From contig DPRS01000031.1 in assembly GCA_003537575.1 (NCBI GenBank), forward strand, positions 98,336-139,628: a stretch of DNA of 41,293 nt, given 5' to 3'. Position 1 is the stretch's first letter, and each line of letters starts with the position of its first letter. A model generated the notes under the pieces. It had not been told where the DNA came from, did no database searches, and saw nothing but the letters and a program-made list of their open reading frames with translations. Positions 16,562 to 24,575 of this stretch are shown one piece after another. Source of the DNA: Oxalobacteraceae bacterium. GTDB taxonomy: Bacteria; Pseudomonadota; Gammaproteobacteria; Burkholderiales; Burkholderiaceae_D. Position numbers and translations under genes: made by a program.

Positions 16562-17349
16562 GGCGTTTCACCCGGCAACGCAAAGCCGTAACGGCGCATC
16601 ACGGCGCGGGCTGCAGGCCCCTGCATGTATTGGTAAAAGGCTTCTGCGGTGGCGTCGGCGTTTTTCAGCAGCACCATGCGCTGCCTGAGCGGCGCATGCC
16701 AGTCGGCCGGGATGACCGCGTAGCGGCCGAGCTTCTCCATTTGCGGCGACTTTGCCAGCGACAGTGCGATGATGCCGCCGTCGGCGGAACCGCCGGTGGC
16801 AAACTGGGCTGCCTGCGACACATTCTCTCCATACACCAGTTTCGGCTTAAGCGCTTCCCACAGTCCAGCCTTGCGCAGGGCTTCCTCAGCGCGGCGGCCG
16901 TAGGGCGCGTGCTGCGGATTGGCGATGGCAAAGCGCTTGACCTTGCCGGCCTTGAGATGCGCCGCAAGGCCCTTCAGTCCGGGATCGACCGGCATGCCCG
17001 AGCTGGACGGCACCATCAGCGCAATGCGGCCGACAGCGTAGAGCTTGCCGGCATCGCGAGTGTGACCCTCGGCAACCAGCTGGCTGACATAGCTTTCGTC
17101 CGCCGACATGTAGAGATCAAAAGGAGCGCCATTGCGTATCTGCGTCGCAAAGATGCCGGAGGAGCCATAGCTTAACCTGACCGACTGGCCCGTATCCTTC
17201 CTGAAGGCGCGGGCGATTTCATCCAGCGCGAATTTGAGATCGGAAGCCGCGGCGACAACAGGCTCGGCAGCCAAGGCGTAGCCGCCGCTCGTCATGAGAC
17301 AGGCAAGCAGCAGCGGTCGGCATAGTAAGAAAAGGAAATGGCGTTGCAT
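16558..17349 (-). CDS. modA: ModA periplasmic molybdate-binding protein
   Basis: A 263-residue periplasmic binding protein that delivers molybdate to ModBC. An N-terminal signal peptide (about residues 1-27) ends near ALA before AEPVVAAASDLKFALDEIA, the typical ModA opening. The oxyanion-contacting segments SYGSSGIFATQIRNGAPFDL and, later, YGENVSQAAQF and DGGIIALSLA are present. It is first in modABC. The 120 bases upstream, after the flgN terminator, must hold its promoter, but I see no ModE-type palindrome there. Molybdate versus tungstate preference cannot be decided from sequence. Confidence 0.93.
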   Translation of the reverse strand: MQRHFLFLLCRPLLLACLMTSGGYALAAEPVVAAASDLKFALDEIARAFRKDTGQSVRLSYGSSGIFATQIRNGAPFDLYMSADESYVSQLVAEGHTRDAGKLYAVGRIALMVPSSSGMPVDPGLKGLAAHLKAGKVKRFAIANPQHAPYGRRAEEALRKAGLWEALKPKLVYGENVSQAAQFATGGSADGGIIALSLAKSPQMEKLGRYAVIPADWHAPLRQRMVLLKNADATAEAFYQYMQGPAARAVMRRYGFALPGETP

Positions 17350-17472
17350 GTGTTTGCCATCTTAAACCATGTCGGGCATTTTACCGTCGCGGCAAGCATC
17401 GAGCCTATGCTCATAAAGGACTATCCGCCAGCGGCCTTGCCAATTCATCGCCAGTTGCGCCAGCTGACAGGC

Positions 17473-17498
17473 AAAAAAGAACCGGCACATGGCCGGTT
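17473..17498 (-). terminator. Rho-independent terminator after flgN
   Basis: Read on the minus strand: a perfect 7-bp stem AACCGGC and GCCGGTT around a 5-base loop, then one C and six Ts. The plus-strand A run is 17473-17478. It lies 45 bases past the flgN stop and separates the flgAMN transcript from modABC, which runs the same way. Confidence 0.88.
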
Positions 17499-17542
17499 GG
17501 ATAACTTCCCTCGAAAACGATGCGTTGCCGTCGCCGGACGCT

Positions 17543-18016
17543 CTAGCCGATTGCCAGTCCGCGTCCGCCCGGCGTGACCGACGATTGGCCGTTGGGGCCG
17601 TACAGGGCCTGGTCTTGCGGACCGCCCTTGAGAACGTTCAGGGCGCCCTGGTTACGTGCCAGGTGCTTGCCGATCAGCAGGCCATTGCTGCGATTGATAT
17701 CCTTGGCGGCCCGGGCCAGGTCCAGCAATTCTTTCCACGACTGGCGCACGGTGGACGGCTGCAGGCTGTCGAGCCAGGCTTGCATGCCTTCTTCCGTGGC
17801 GGCGAAGCCGGCGGCGGCCAGCGCGGTGTGGCGTTCCGCAGCCAGTTCCGACATGCGCGCCACCAGCCGGGCCTTTTCTTCGGTGAGCGAGGTCAGGGCA
17901 TTGATATCGGCGGCAATCAGCTGGGCCTGCTCTTTCTGCAGCAGATCGAGCAGCATGCGCGCATGGCGGTTTTCCTCATGCAGCTTGTGCGCGGGGCTGT
18001 TGCCGGACGAGTTCAT
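17543..18016 (-). CDS. flgN: FlgN chaperone for FlgK and FlgL
   Basis: FlgN (157 residues) is the cytoplasmic export chaperone for the hook-filament junction proteins FlgK and FlgL. The protein is almost entirely helical: residues 10-60 form a long amphipathic helix with EENRHARMLLDLLQKEQAQL and LTEEKARLVARMSEL, and a second helical part contains LLDLARAAKDINRSNGLLI, typical of the family. The disordered C-terminus is Gly/Gln-rich. It follows flgM by 9 bases. Its clients are encoded at 26869-30041. Identification rests on sequence features plus position after flgM. Confidence 0.9.
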   Translation of the reverse strand: MNSSGNSPAHKLHEENRHARMLLDLLQKEQAQLIAADINALTSLTEEKARLVARMSELAAERHTALAAAGFAATEEGMQAWLDSLQPSTVRQSWKELLDLARAAKDINRSNGLLIGKHLARNQGALNVLKGGPQDQALYGPNGQSSVTPGGRGLAIG

Positions 18017-18025
18017 TTGTATGCT

Positions 18026-18334
18026 TTATGCCTTACGGGTATGGATCAAATCCTTGACGGAATCGAGCAAGCCGTTGGCGACCTTTTCCGGGTCGACCTG
18101 GAACCTGCCCTCGGCAATCGCTGCCTTGATTTCCGCCACTTTTTGCGTGTCGAACACGCCTTCGCTGCCGGCCAGTGCCTGCAATTGCGAAGAAACCTGC
18201 ACGCCTTGCTGCGCCGCGCCGGCGGTGCCCGCCTTGGCGGCGCCGCCGGTTTTGTCCGCAGCCTTGCTGCCGCGGGCTTCCGCCGAGCTGATCGGCAGGC
18301 TGCCGGTTTTCTTGATTGAGTTATCGATTTTCAC
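18026..18334 (-). CDS. flgM: FlgM anti-sigma-28 factor
   Basis: FlgM (102 residues) binds FliA and keeps it inactive until it is exported through the finished hook. The N-terminal MKIDNSIKKT start, a low-complexity Ala/Gly/Lys middle and the C-terminal sigma-binding helices, including FDTQKVAEIKAAIAEGRFQV and KVANGLLDSVKDLI, are typical. Translation starts at GTG, with AAGGAC upstream. It is preceded by its own sigma-28 promoter, which gives autoregulation through FliA, as known in enteric bacteria. Confidence 0.93.
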   Translation of the reverse strand: MKIDNSIKKTGSLPISSAEARGSKAADKTGGAAKAGTAGAAQQGVQVSSQLQALAGSEGVFDTQKVAEIKAAIAEGRFQVDPEKVANGLLDSVKDLIHTRKA

Positions 18335-18381
18335 GATATGTCCTTGTCTGTGCGGGGCGGTTTACCCCTGTCCATGCCCTT

Positions 18382-18408
18382 ATAACGGCATGGATTGCCT
18401 AAACTTTA
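18382..18408 (-). promoter_or_regulatory. Sigma-28 promoter of flgM
   Basis: On the minus strand: TAAAGTTT (plus 18401-18408), 11 bases, then GCCGTTAT (plus 18382-18389). The -35 is a perfect match to the FliA consensus and the -10 matches 6 of 8. Predicted transcription begins near 18375, about 40 bases before the flgM GTG. An 8-bp inverted repeat, TCCATGCC (18371-18378) and GGCATGGA (18387-18394), overlaps the -10 and start region. Confidence 0.85.
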
Positions 18409-18461
18409 GGAGCCAATTTAACATTTTTTGGCCTTGCTAGCCAGACAAATCATCCATGTTT

Positions 18462-19181
18462 TCAATAAGTTACTTCGACTATGCCACCGCTTTTCGCAAC
18501 GCCGCTGACCACTTCGCCGCCGGGCGTCCTGGCTTGCACCACCTGGCCTTCGGCGGCATTGTTCAAGGCTTTGGCCTCGGCGGAAATGCGGAAGCCCGAG
18601 CCCCCGGTTGACAGGCGCACGGTCTGGCCCTGCTTCACGGCAGCCTGGGCGCGCAGAGCATCGTTGCGCAGCGGCGCGCCAGCGGGCAGCGACATGGCCA
18701 GCGCATGGCCGACTGCCTGCGAGGCATCGGTCAGGATGCCGGGAGGCAGTTGCGTCAGGTCGCCGCGCGCCTTGAGCAGGTGCTGCGGACCGATGATCTG
18801 CCCTTGCGCCACCGGGGCGGCCGTGGTCAGGTACTCGGCGACCACCTTGACGGTGGCCTGGATATACACGGTCCATGCCACCGGCACGGCGCAGCGCACG
18901 CCGACTGTGGTGCGGCCCCACGCCCTGCTGCCGGGCGGCATGAAAGCTTCGGGAGCGGCGCAGGCGGCCAGATTGGCGCGTTCGTCGAGCGCGCTGGCGC
19001 TGATGCTGACCTGGCCCGGCAAGCCGGTGCTTTGCACGCGCAGGAAATGCTCGACCACCTTGCGGATGGCTTGCGGGTCTTGGCGCGGTGGCGTGGCTGT
19101 ATGCACGGCTGTTTGCGCCGCCGCCGCGATGGCAAGCGGCAGCAGCGCCGAAAACAGGAGAGCCTTGGATGGCAGGGGCAT
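18462..19181 (-). CDS. flgA: FlgA P-ring assembly chaperone
   Basis: FlgA (239 residues) is a periplasmic chaperone required for assembly of FlgI into the P-ring. A signal peptide occupies roughly residues 1-22. The SAF-type domain in the middle shows VYIQATVKVVAEYLTTAAPV and the C-terminal part has KQGQTVRLSTGGSGFRISAE and AKSGGIVEVTY, ending as FlgA proteins do. It is the first gene of flgA-flgM-flgN and is divergent from flgB. A consensus-like sigma-28 site at 19324-19350 directs transcription toward it. Confidence 0.94.
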   Translation of the reverse strand: MPLPSKALLFSALLPLAIAAAAQTAVHTATPPRQDPQAIRKVVEHFLRVQSTGLPGQVSISASALDERANLAACAAPEAFMPPGSRAWGRTTVGVRCAVPVAWTVYIQATVKVVAEYLTTAAPVAQGQIIGPQHLLKARGDLTQLPPGILTDASQAVGHALAMSLPAGAPLRNDALRAQAAVKQGQTVRLSTGGSGFRISAEAKALNNAAEGQVVQARTPGGEVVSGVAKSGGIVEVTY

Positions 19182-19271
19182 GATCTACGCGGGGAAATTC
19201 CTTACGTTGACCATAATAGCGGCGGCGCTCTCCCGCAAAGCAGGGAATAGGGCGGGGTTTCATGCGCTTAT

Positions 19272-19285
19272 CGTCCGATCGGACG
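19272..19285. promoter_or_regulatory. 14-bp perfect palindrome between flgA and flgB
   Basis: CGTCCGATCGGACG reads the same on both strands. It lies in the divergent flgA-flgB region, ending 5 bases before a candidate -35 for flgB. Its position suits an operator or activator site. I do not recognise the binding protein. Confidence 0.5.
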
Positions 19286-19290
19286 CGGCG

Positions 19291-19319
19291 TTGACTGCCT
19301 ATTATCGAGCCTGTACAAA
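19291..19319 (+). promoter_or_regulatory. Candidate sigma-70-type promoter of flgB operon
   Basis: TTGACT (19291-19296), a 17-base spacer and TACAAA (19314-19319) match the housekeeping consensus at 5 of 6 and 4 of 6 bases. The start would be near 19326, giving a leader of about 55 bases to flgB. It overlaps the oppositely directed sigma-28 site. Confidence 0.5.
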
Positions 19320-19323
19320 ACCA

Positions 19324-19350
19324 TTATCGGCGTAAAGCGCAGTTTCTTTA
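19324..19350 (-). promoter_or_regulatory. Sigma-28 promoter reading toward flgA
   Basis: On the minus strand: TAAAGAAA (plus 19343-19350), 11 bases, then GCCGATAA (plus 19324-19331). The -10 is a perfect FliA consensus and the -35 keeps its TAAAG core. Transcription would start near 19317 and reach flgA after about 135 bases. Confidence 0.72.
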
Positions 19351-19380
19351 GCCGCGCAGTTTCTGGTCCCGGAGGGCGAC

Positions 19381-19794
19381 ATGATTGGAAAGCTGGACGA
19401 ATACTTGCGGTTCAATGAAACCGCGCTGAATTTGCGGGCCCAGCGCCAGCAATTGCTGGCGTCGAACATCGCCAATGCCGACACGCCCAATTTCAAGGCG
19501 CGCGACATCGACTTCAACAAGGCGCTGCAGGGCGCGCTGGCCAAGGGCGGTCCGGTGCAGGCGCCGGCATTGGCGAAGACTTCCAGTGTGCACCTGAGTG
19601 GCGCCAACGGCAATACGGTCGGTGATGCGCCGCTGCTGTACCGCAAGGAACAGCAGGGCAACGTGGACGGCAATACGGTCAACATGGATGTCGAGCGCAA
19701 CCAGTTCACCGACAATGCCATCCGCTATGAAGCCGGCCTGACTCTCATTAACGCGCAAATCAGGAAAATGCTGAGCGCCATCCAGGGGCAATGA
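19381..19794 (+). CDS. flgB: FlgB proximal rod protein
   Basis: FlgB (137 residues) is a rod subunit placed next to the MS-ring. The N-terminal rod/hook family signature LRAQRQQLLASNIANADTPN is near residues 20-39, and the C-terminal helix ends with YEAGLTLINAQIRKMLSAI. GGAGGG lies 5-6 bases before the ATG. It is the first gene of flgBCDEFGHIJ and its stop overlaps flgC by four bases (ATGA). Confidence 0.96.
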   Translation: MIGKLDEYLRFNETALNLRAQRQQLLASNIANADTPNFKARDIDFNKALQGALAKGGPVQAPALAKTSSVHLSGANGNTVGDAPLLYRKEQQGNVDGNTVNMDVERNQFTDNAIRYEAGLTLINAQIRKMLSAIQGQ

Positions 19795-20201
19795 CCATGT
19801 CGCTATTTAATATCTTCAATGTCGCCGGTTCCGCCATGAGCGCGCAATCGCAGCGCCTGAACGTGGTGGCCAGCAATATCGCCAACGCCGACAGCACCAC
19901 CAGTTCCACCGGCCAGACCTACAAGGCCAAGCAGGTGGTGTTCCAGGCGGTGCCGCTGGCGTCGCCGGAAGCAGCCGGCGTCAAGGTGCAGAAAGTGGTC
20001 GAGGATGCCTCGCCACCGAAAATGGTGTTCGACCCCAAGCACCCGCAAGCCGATGAGAATGGCTACGTCGCCATGCCGAACGTGAACGTGGTGGAGGAAA
20101 TGGTCAACATGATCTCGGCTTCGCGCTCTTACCAGACCAACGTCGAAACCATGAATGCGGCCAAGACGTTGTTGATGAAAACGCTGGCGATCGGCCAGTA
20201 G
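19791..20201 (+). CDS. flgC: FlgC proximal rod protein
   Basis: FlgC (136 residues) is a second proximal rod subunit. The N-terminal motif SQRLNVVASNIANADSTTS and the C-terminal NVVEEMVNMISASRSYQTNV with MKTLAIGQ at the end are the family hallmarks. The start overlaps flgB by four bases; an ATG two codons later is also possible. flgD follows after 14 bases. Confidence 0.97.
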   Translation: MTMSLFNIFNVAGSAMSAQSQRLNVVASNIANADSTTSSTGQTYKAKQVVFQAVPLASPEAAGVKVQKVVEDASPPKMVFDPKHPQADENGYVAMPNVNVVEEMVNMISASRSYQTNVETMNAAKTLLMKTLAIGQ

Positions 20202-20215
20202 GAAAGGGAAAACAC

Positions 20216-20893
20216 ATGACAACCATACAGAGCAATAATGGCGTGTCCGACAGCCTGCTGACCGCCGTCAATGGCACCAAAAGCGCCAAGGGTAAGGATA
20301 CGGTCACCGAAGCGCAGGACCGCTTCATGACGCTGCTGGTGACGCAGATGAAGAACCAGGATCCGCTGAATCCGATGGACAATGCACAGATGACCAGCCA
20401 GCTGGCGCAGCTGTCCACCGTCAGCGGCATCGAAAAGATGAATGCCGCGCTGGAATCCCTGATGGGCAGTTACCAGACAAGCCAGACCTTGCAGGCGACC
20501 AGCATGATCGGCCATGGCGTGCTGGCTCCGGGCAACAGCCTGCAGCTGAGCGAAGGCCAGGCGTTGCTGGGGGTTGAATTGACGGCGCCGGCCGACAAGG
20601 TCGAGATAACGATCCGCGACGACAAGGGGCAGGCGGTGCACAGCTTTACCCTGGAAAAGCAGCCTGCCGGCAGCCACCCGCTGGCGTGGGATGGCAAGCT
20701 CGACAATGACGCCACGGCGCCGGACGGCAAGTACACGTTTGAGGTCAAGGCTACTACCGGGGAGCAGGCCGTGCAGGCTACCGCGCTGAGCTTCGGCCAG
20801 GTTGCCAGCGTTTCCACCAGTGGTCAGGGCGTCAAGATCAACGTTCCCGAGCTCGGCGCACTGAACTTCGCTGACATTCGCCAGATCCTTTGA
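20216..20893 (+). CDS. flgD: FlgD hook-capping scaffold
   Basis: FlgD (225 residues) caps the growing hook and promotes FlgE polymerisation, then is discarded. The N-terminal region carries DRFMTLLVTQMKNQDPLNPM, the conserved FlgD signature, followed by MTSQLAQLSTVSGIEKMN. The C-terminal half fits the Ig/tudor-like FlgD domain, with the segment PAGSHPLAWDG and YTFEVKAT. AGGAAAGGGAAA precedes the start. Confidence 0.96.
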   Translation: MTTIQSNNGVSDSLLTAVNGTKSAKGKDTVTEAQDRFMTLLVTQMKNQDPLNPMDNAQMTSQLAQLSTVSGIEKMNAALESLMGSYQTSQTLQATSMIGHGVLAPGNSLQLSEGQALLGVELTAPADKVEITIRDDKGQAVHSFTLEKQPAGSHPLAWDGKLDNDATAPDGKYTFEVKATTGEQAVQATALSFGQVASVSTSGQGVKINVPELGALNFADIRQIL

Positions 20894-20927
20894 TCGCTGC
20901 GTCTCACATCATTAAAAGGGGAATACA

Positions 20928-22208
20928 ATGAGTTTCCAACAAGGTTTGAGCGGTTTGAGCGCGGCATCGAAAAGCCTGGATGCGATCGGCAACAACGTCG
21001 CCAATGCCAATACCGTCGGTTTCAAGGCGTCGCAGGCGCAGTTCGCCGACGTCTACGCCAGTTCGCTGTCCGGCGGCGGCGCCGGCCAGGTCGGCATCGG
21101 TGTCAAGGTGGCGGCAGTCGCCCAGCAATTCACCCAGGGGAACGTGAGCGGCTCGGCCAATCCGCTCGACGTGGCGATCAGCGGAAATGGTTTTTTTCGC
21201 ATGAGTAACAATGGCACCATCACGTATGCCCGCAACGGTCAATTCCAGCTCGACAAGAATGGCTTCATCATCAATGCCAACGGTTCACACCTGACCGGCT
21301 ATGGCGTGACCGCCTCCGGCGCGCTGTCCACCGGCGCTCCGGCCGACATCAATATCAATACCGCGGATCAGCCGCCTACCGAGTCTTCGGAAGTGTCCGC
21401 CGAACTGAATCTGGATTCCCGCAAGACGGCCATCGACCAGGCAGTCATTCCTTTTAATATGAATAATCCGGAGTCCTACCACAATGCGACTTCGGTATCG
21501 GTATTCGACAGCCTGGGCAATCCGCACGTGCTGCAAACCTTCTTCGTGAAGACGTCGCCGTTGACAGGGGATCCTGTGGGCACCCTGGCAAGCTGGGAAA
21601 TATATGGCGCAGTCGATGGCACACTGCTGCCGGCGCCGGCGGGTGGCAATATCGGTTCGCTGACCTTCAATTCGGACGGCACCATCAACACCGCGCTGAC
21701 CACCATGCCCATCCCTAACGTCCAGCTGCCGGTCAGCACCGGCGCAACATCGCCGATCGGCGGCGGCGCCGGCATCAGCATCGACTTTACCAACACGACC
21801 CAGTTCGGCTCGACGTTCAGCGTGAATGCTCTGAGCCAGGATGGCTTTGCCGCCGGCCGCCTGTCCGGCTTCAATATCGGCGATGACGGCATCATCACCG
21901 GGCGTTACACCAACGGCAAATCCGCCACCCTTGGCCAGGTCGTGCTGGCGAATTTCGCCAATCCGAATGGCTTGCAACCCCTCGGCAACAACGTCTGGTC
22001 GGTGAGCTCCGAGTCGGGGCCGGAGCTGGTGGCCAGCCCAGGCTCGGGCAGCCTGGGAACCCTGCAATCGATGGCGGTGGAAGATTCAAATGTCGACCTG
22101 ACCGCCGAGCTGGTCAACATGATCACCGCGCAGCGCTACTACCAGGCCAATGCGCAAACCATCAAGACCCAGGACCAGGTGCTGCAAACCCTGGTCAACC
22201 TGCGGTAA
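20928..22208 (+). CDS. flgE: FlgE hook protein
   Basis: FlgE (426 residues) polymerises into the flexible hook. The N-terminus reads MSFQQGLSGLSAASKSLDAI and then NNVANANTVGFKASQAQF, and the C-terminus ends LTAELVNMITAQRYYQANAQ with TIKTQDQVLQTLVNL. The central D1/D2 region is of normal size. AAAAGGGGAA precedes the ATG. Its length is set by FliK, encoded at 35988-37157. Confidence 0.97.
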   Translation: MSFQQGLSGLSAASKSLDAIGNNVANANTVGFKASQAQFADVYASSLSGGGAGQVGIGVKVAAVAQQFTQGNVSGSANPLDVAISGNGFFRMSNNGTITYARNGQFQLDKNGFIINANGSHLTGYGVTASGALSTGAPADININTADQPPTESSEVSAELNLDSRKTAIDQAVIPFNMNNPESYHNATSVSVFDSLGNPHVLQTFFVKTSPLTGDPVGTLASWEIYGAVDGTLLPAPAGGNIGSLTFNSDGTINTALTTMPIPNVQLPVSTGATSPIGGGAGISIDFTNTTQFGSTFSVNALSQDGFAAGRLSGFNIGDDGIITGRYTNGKSATLGQVVLANFANPNGLQPLGNNVWSVSSESGPELVASPGSGSLGTLQSMAVEDSNVDLTAELVNMITAQRYYQANAQTIKTQDQVLQTLVNLR

Positions 22209-22249
22209 GACGCTGCATTGATTGAAACGGACAGGCCAGGGGAGAACAC

Positions 22250-22990
22250 ATGGACCGCATGATCTACACCGCCATGACGGGCGCCAAGCACATCATGGAG
22301 AAGCAGGCCACGACTTCGCACAACCTGGCCAATGCCACCACCACGGGCTTTCGCGCCCAGCTTGACACCTTCCGTGCCGTGCCGGTGCAGGGCGCGGATC
22401 TGCCGACGCGCGCTTTCGTGGTCGATTCGACGGTGGGCGCGGACTTCCGCTCGGGCGTGATCCAGCAGACCGGCCGCGATCTGGACGTGGCGGTGCAGGG
22501 GCAGGGCTGGATTGCCGTGCAGCTGGAAGACGGCACGGAAGCCTATACTCGCAACGGCAGCCTTAAGCTGAGCGAAAACGGCATCCTGCAAACCCAGAGC
22601 GGCCTGAATGTGATGGGCGATGGCGGTCCGATCAGCGTGCCGCCGGATGTCGCTCTGGCGATCGCCAAGGATGGCACCGTGTCGGCCGTTTCCACCGCCA
22701 CCAAGCCGGCGATCAACACTGTCCTGGGAAGAATCAAGCTGGTCAATCCGGAGCAAGTCGAGATGACGCGCGGCGACGACGGCTTGTTCCGCCTGAAAAG
22801 CGGTGAGCCGGCCGATGCTGCCGAGAATGTCAACCTGATCGGCAGCGCGCTCGAGGGCAGCAACGTCAACGTGGTCGACGAGATGGTCAACATGATCAGC
22901 CTAGCGCGCCAGTTCGAGATGCACATGAATTTGTTGAAGAACGCCGAGAATAACGCCAACAAAGCCTCGCAGATTCTGGCTTTGAGCTAG
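22250..22990 (+). CDS. flgF: FlgF proximal rod protein
   Basis: FlgF (246 residues) is a proximal rod protein. It opens with MDRMIYTAMTGAKHIMEKQA and the motif HNLANATTTGFRAQLDTFRA, and ends with NVNVVDEMVNMISLARQFEM followed by NAENNANKASQILALS, as in FlgF. AGGGGAG precedes the start. An 82-bp gap without a recognisable promoter separates it from flgG. Confidence 0.96.
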   Translation: MDRMIYTAMTGAKHIMEKQATTSHNLANATTTGFRAQLDTFRAVPVQGADLPTRAFVVDSTVGADFRSGVIQQTGRDLDVAVQGQGWIAVQLEDGTEAYTRNGSLKLSENGILQTQSGLNVMGDGGPISVPPDVALAIAKDGTVSAVSTATKPAINTVLGRIKLVNPEQVEMTRGDDGLFRLKSGEPADAAENVNLIGSALEGSNVNVVDEMVNMISLARQFEMHMNLLKNAENNANKASQILALS

Positions 22991-23072
22991 CGCCCGGCGG
23001 CGGATAATTGAATCGTGGGGCATCCTTTCCGGAATGCGCCGATGAACAGGCAGCAGCTTGCTGGAGAATGAA

Positions 23073-23855
23073 ATGATACGCTCACTATGGATAGCCAAGA
23101 CCGGTCTGGAAGCGCAGCAGACGCAGATGGACGTCATCTCCAACAACCTTGCCAACGTCGGCACCACCGGCTTCAAGAAGTCGCGCGCGGTGTTCGAGGA
23201 TCTGCTGTACCAGACCATGCGCCAGCCCGGCGCGCAATCCTCGCAGCAGACCCAGCTGCCTTCCGGCCTGCAGCTTGGCACCGGCGTGCGCCCGGTCGCC
23301 ACCGAGCGCATCCATACCCAAGGCAACGTGCAAATGACCGGCAATGCCAAGGACGTGGCGATCCAGGGCGCCGGTTTCTTCCAGGTGCTGATGCCTGACG
23401 GCAGCACTGCCTACACGCGCGACGGCTCCTTCCAGATCGATAACCAGGGCCAGCTGGTCACCTCCAGCGGCTACGTGGTGCAGCCGGCCATCACCATTCC
23501 GGACAATGCCCAGAGCATCACGATCGGCCGCGACGGCACGGTGTCGGTGCAGGTATCGGGTTCCGCGGCGCCGGTCACGGTCGGCACGCTGCAGGTAAGC
23601 ACCTTCATCAATCCGGCCGGGCTGGAAAGCAAGGGCGAAAACCTGTACGCGGAAACCGGCGTATCCGGCACGGCCAACACCAACACGCCCGGCAACAATG
23701 GCGCCGGTCACCTGTTGCAAAACTACGTCGAAACTTCCAACGTCAACGTGGTCGAGGAACTGGTGAACATGATCCAGACGCAGCGCGCGTACGAAATCAA
23801 CAGCAAGGCCATCAGCACCTCCGACCAGATGCTGCAGCGGCTGACGCAGCTGTAA
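23073..23855 (+). CDS. flgG: FlgG distal rod protein
   Basis: FlgG (260 residues) forms the distal rod. The start MIRSLWIAKTGLEAQQTQMD and the motif SNNLANVGTTGFKKSRAVFE are almost invariant in the family; the C-terminus ends NVNVVEELVNMIQTQRAYEI and DQMLQRLTQL. The ATG at 23073 is preferred over an upstream TTG at 23058 because GGAG lies 6 bases before it and FlgG proteins begin MIRSLW. flgH follows after 22 bases. Confidence 0.97.
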   Translation: MIRSLWIAKTGLEAQQTQMDVISNNLANVGTTGFKKSRAVFEDLLYQTMRQPGAQSSQQTQLPSGLQLGTGVRPVATERIHTQGNVQMTGNAKDVAIQGAGFFQVLMPDGSTAYTRDGSFQIDNQGQLVTSSGYVVQPAITIPDNAQSITIGRDGTVSVQVSGSAAPVTVGTLQVSTFINPAGLESKGENLYAETGVSGTANTNTPGNNGAGHLLQNYVETSNVNVVEELVNMIQTQRAYEINSKAISTSDQMLQRLTQL

Positions 23856-23877
23856 CGGACGTGCGGGAGGTTCAGGA

Positions 23878-24552
23878 ATGAAAAAGGCATTCAGGACATT
23901 TTTCATGCTCGCCGCCGCCGCTTATCTGGCCGGCTGCGCCATGACTCCCGATACCATCGTGCAGGGACCGACCACGGCGCGTCCGCTGCCGCCGGCGGCG
24001 CACCAGGCGCCGGCCAACGGCGCGATCTTCCAGTCGGCGTCCTACCGGCCGATGTTCGAGGACCGCCGCGCCCGCTTCGTCGGTGATATCCTGACCATGA
24101 CCATCAGCGAAAAGACCAGCGCCGCCAAGGCCGCCGGCAATTCCGCCAGCAAGAGCGGCAGCGTCGAGGCGGGCGTAACGGCGCTGTTCGGCGCGCCGGC
24201 CTCGCTGCTGGGGCGCACCAGCGCGGCGGGATCGAATTCCAGCGATTTCAGCGAAAAGGGTGCGACTAGCTCCAGCAACAATTTCACCGGCACCATCGGC
24301 GTGACCGTGGTCGATGTGCTTGCCAACGGCAACCTCGTGGTCAGCGGCGAAAAGCAGGTGGCCTTCGACAAGGGCACCGAATTCATCCGCGTCTCCGGCA
24401 TCGTCAACCCCGACCAGATCCGCCCGGGCAACAACATCCTGTCGAGCCAGGTGGCCGATGCCCGCATCGAATACCGCACCAACAGCCATGTCGACCCAGT
24501 CGAGATGATGGGCATCCTGACGCGCTTCTTCCTGAGCGTGCTGCCGCTGTAA
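23878..24552 (+). CDS. flgH: FlgH L-ring lipoprotein
   Basis: FlgH (224 residues) forms the outer-membrane L-ring. A short signal peptide ends in the lipobox L17-A-G-C20, so it is lipidated at C20. Later motifs, including GDILTMTISEKTSAAK, VTVVDVLANGNLVVSGEKQV and IRVSGIVNPDQIRPGN, then ARIEYRTNSHVDPVEMMG, are the typical FlgH core. GGGAGG is close to the start. The stop overlaps a possible flgI start by one base. Confidence 0.97.
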   Translation: MKKAFRTFFMLAAAAYLAGCAMTPDTIVQGPTTARPLPPAAHQAPANGAIFQSASYRPMFEDRRARFVGDILTMTISEKTSAAKAAGNSASKSGSVEAGVTALFGAPASLLGRTSAAGSNSSDFSEKGATSSSNNFTGTIGVTVVDVLANGNLVVSGEKQVAFDKGTEFIRVSGIVNPDQIRPGNNILSSQVADARIEYRTNSHVDPVEMMGILTRFFLSVLPL

Positions 24553-24575
24553 TGCCGACCAAACCGGAGCCGAAC

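Noticed and set aside
14779..17349. modABC as a recent mobile insertion
   Set aside because: No transposase, integrase, target duplication or compositional shift is visible at the borders.
17350..17472. ModE operator upstream of modA
   Set aside because: I looked for the TATA-rich ModE palindrome and found none.
19333..19358. Plus-strand sigma-28-like site TAAAGCGC then GCCGCGCA before flgB
   Set aside because: The spacer is 10 rather than 11 bases and the -10 matches only 5 of 8; the minus-strand site in the same place is much better.
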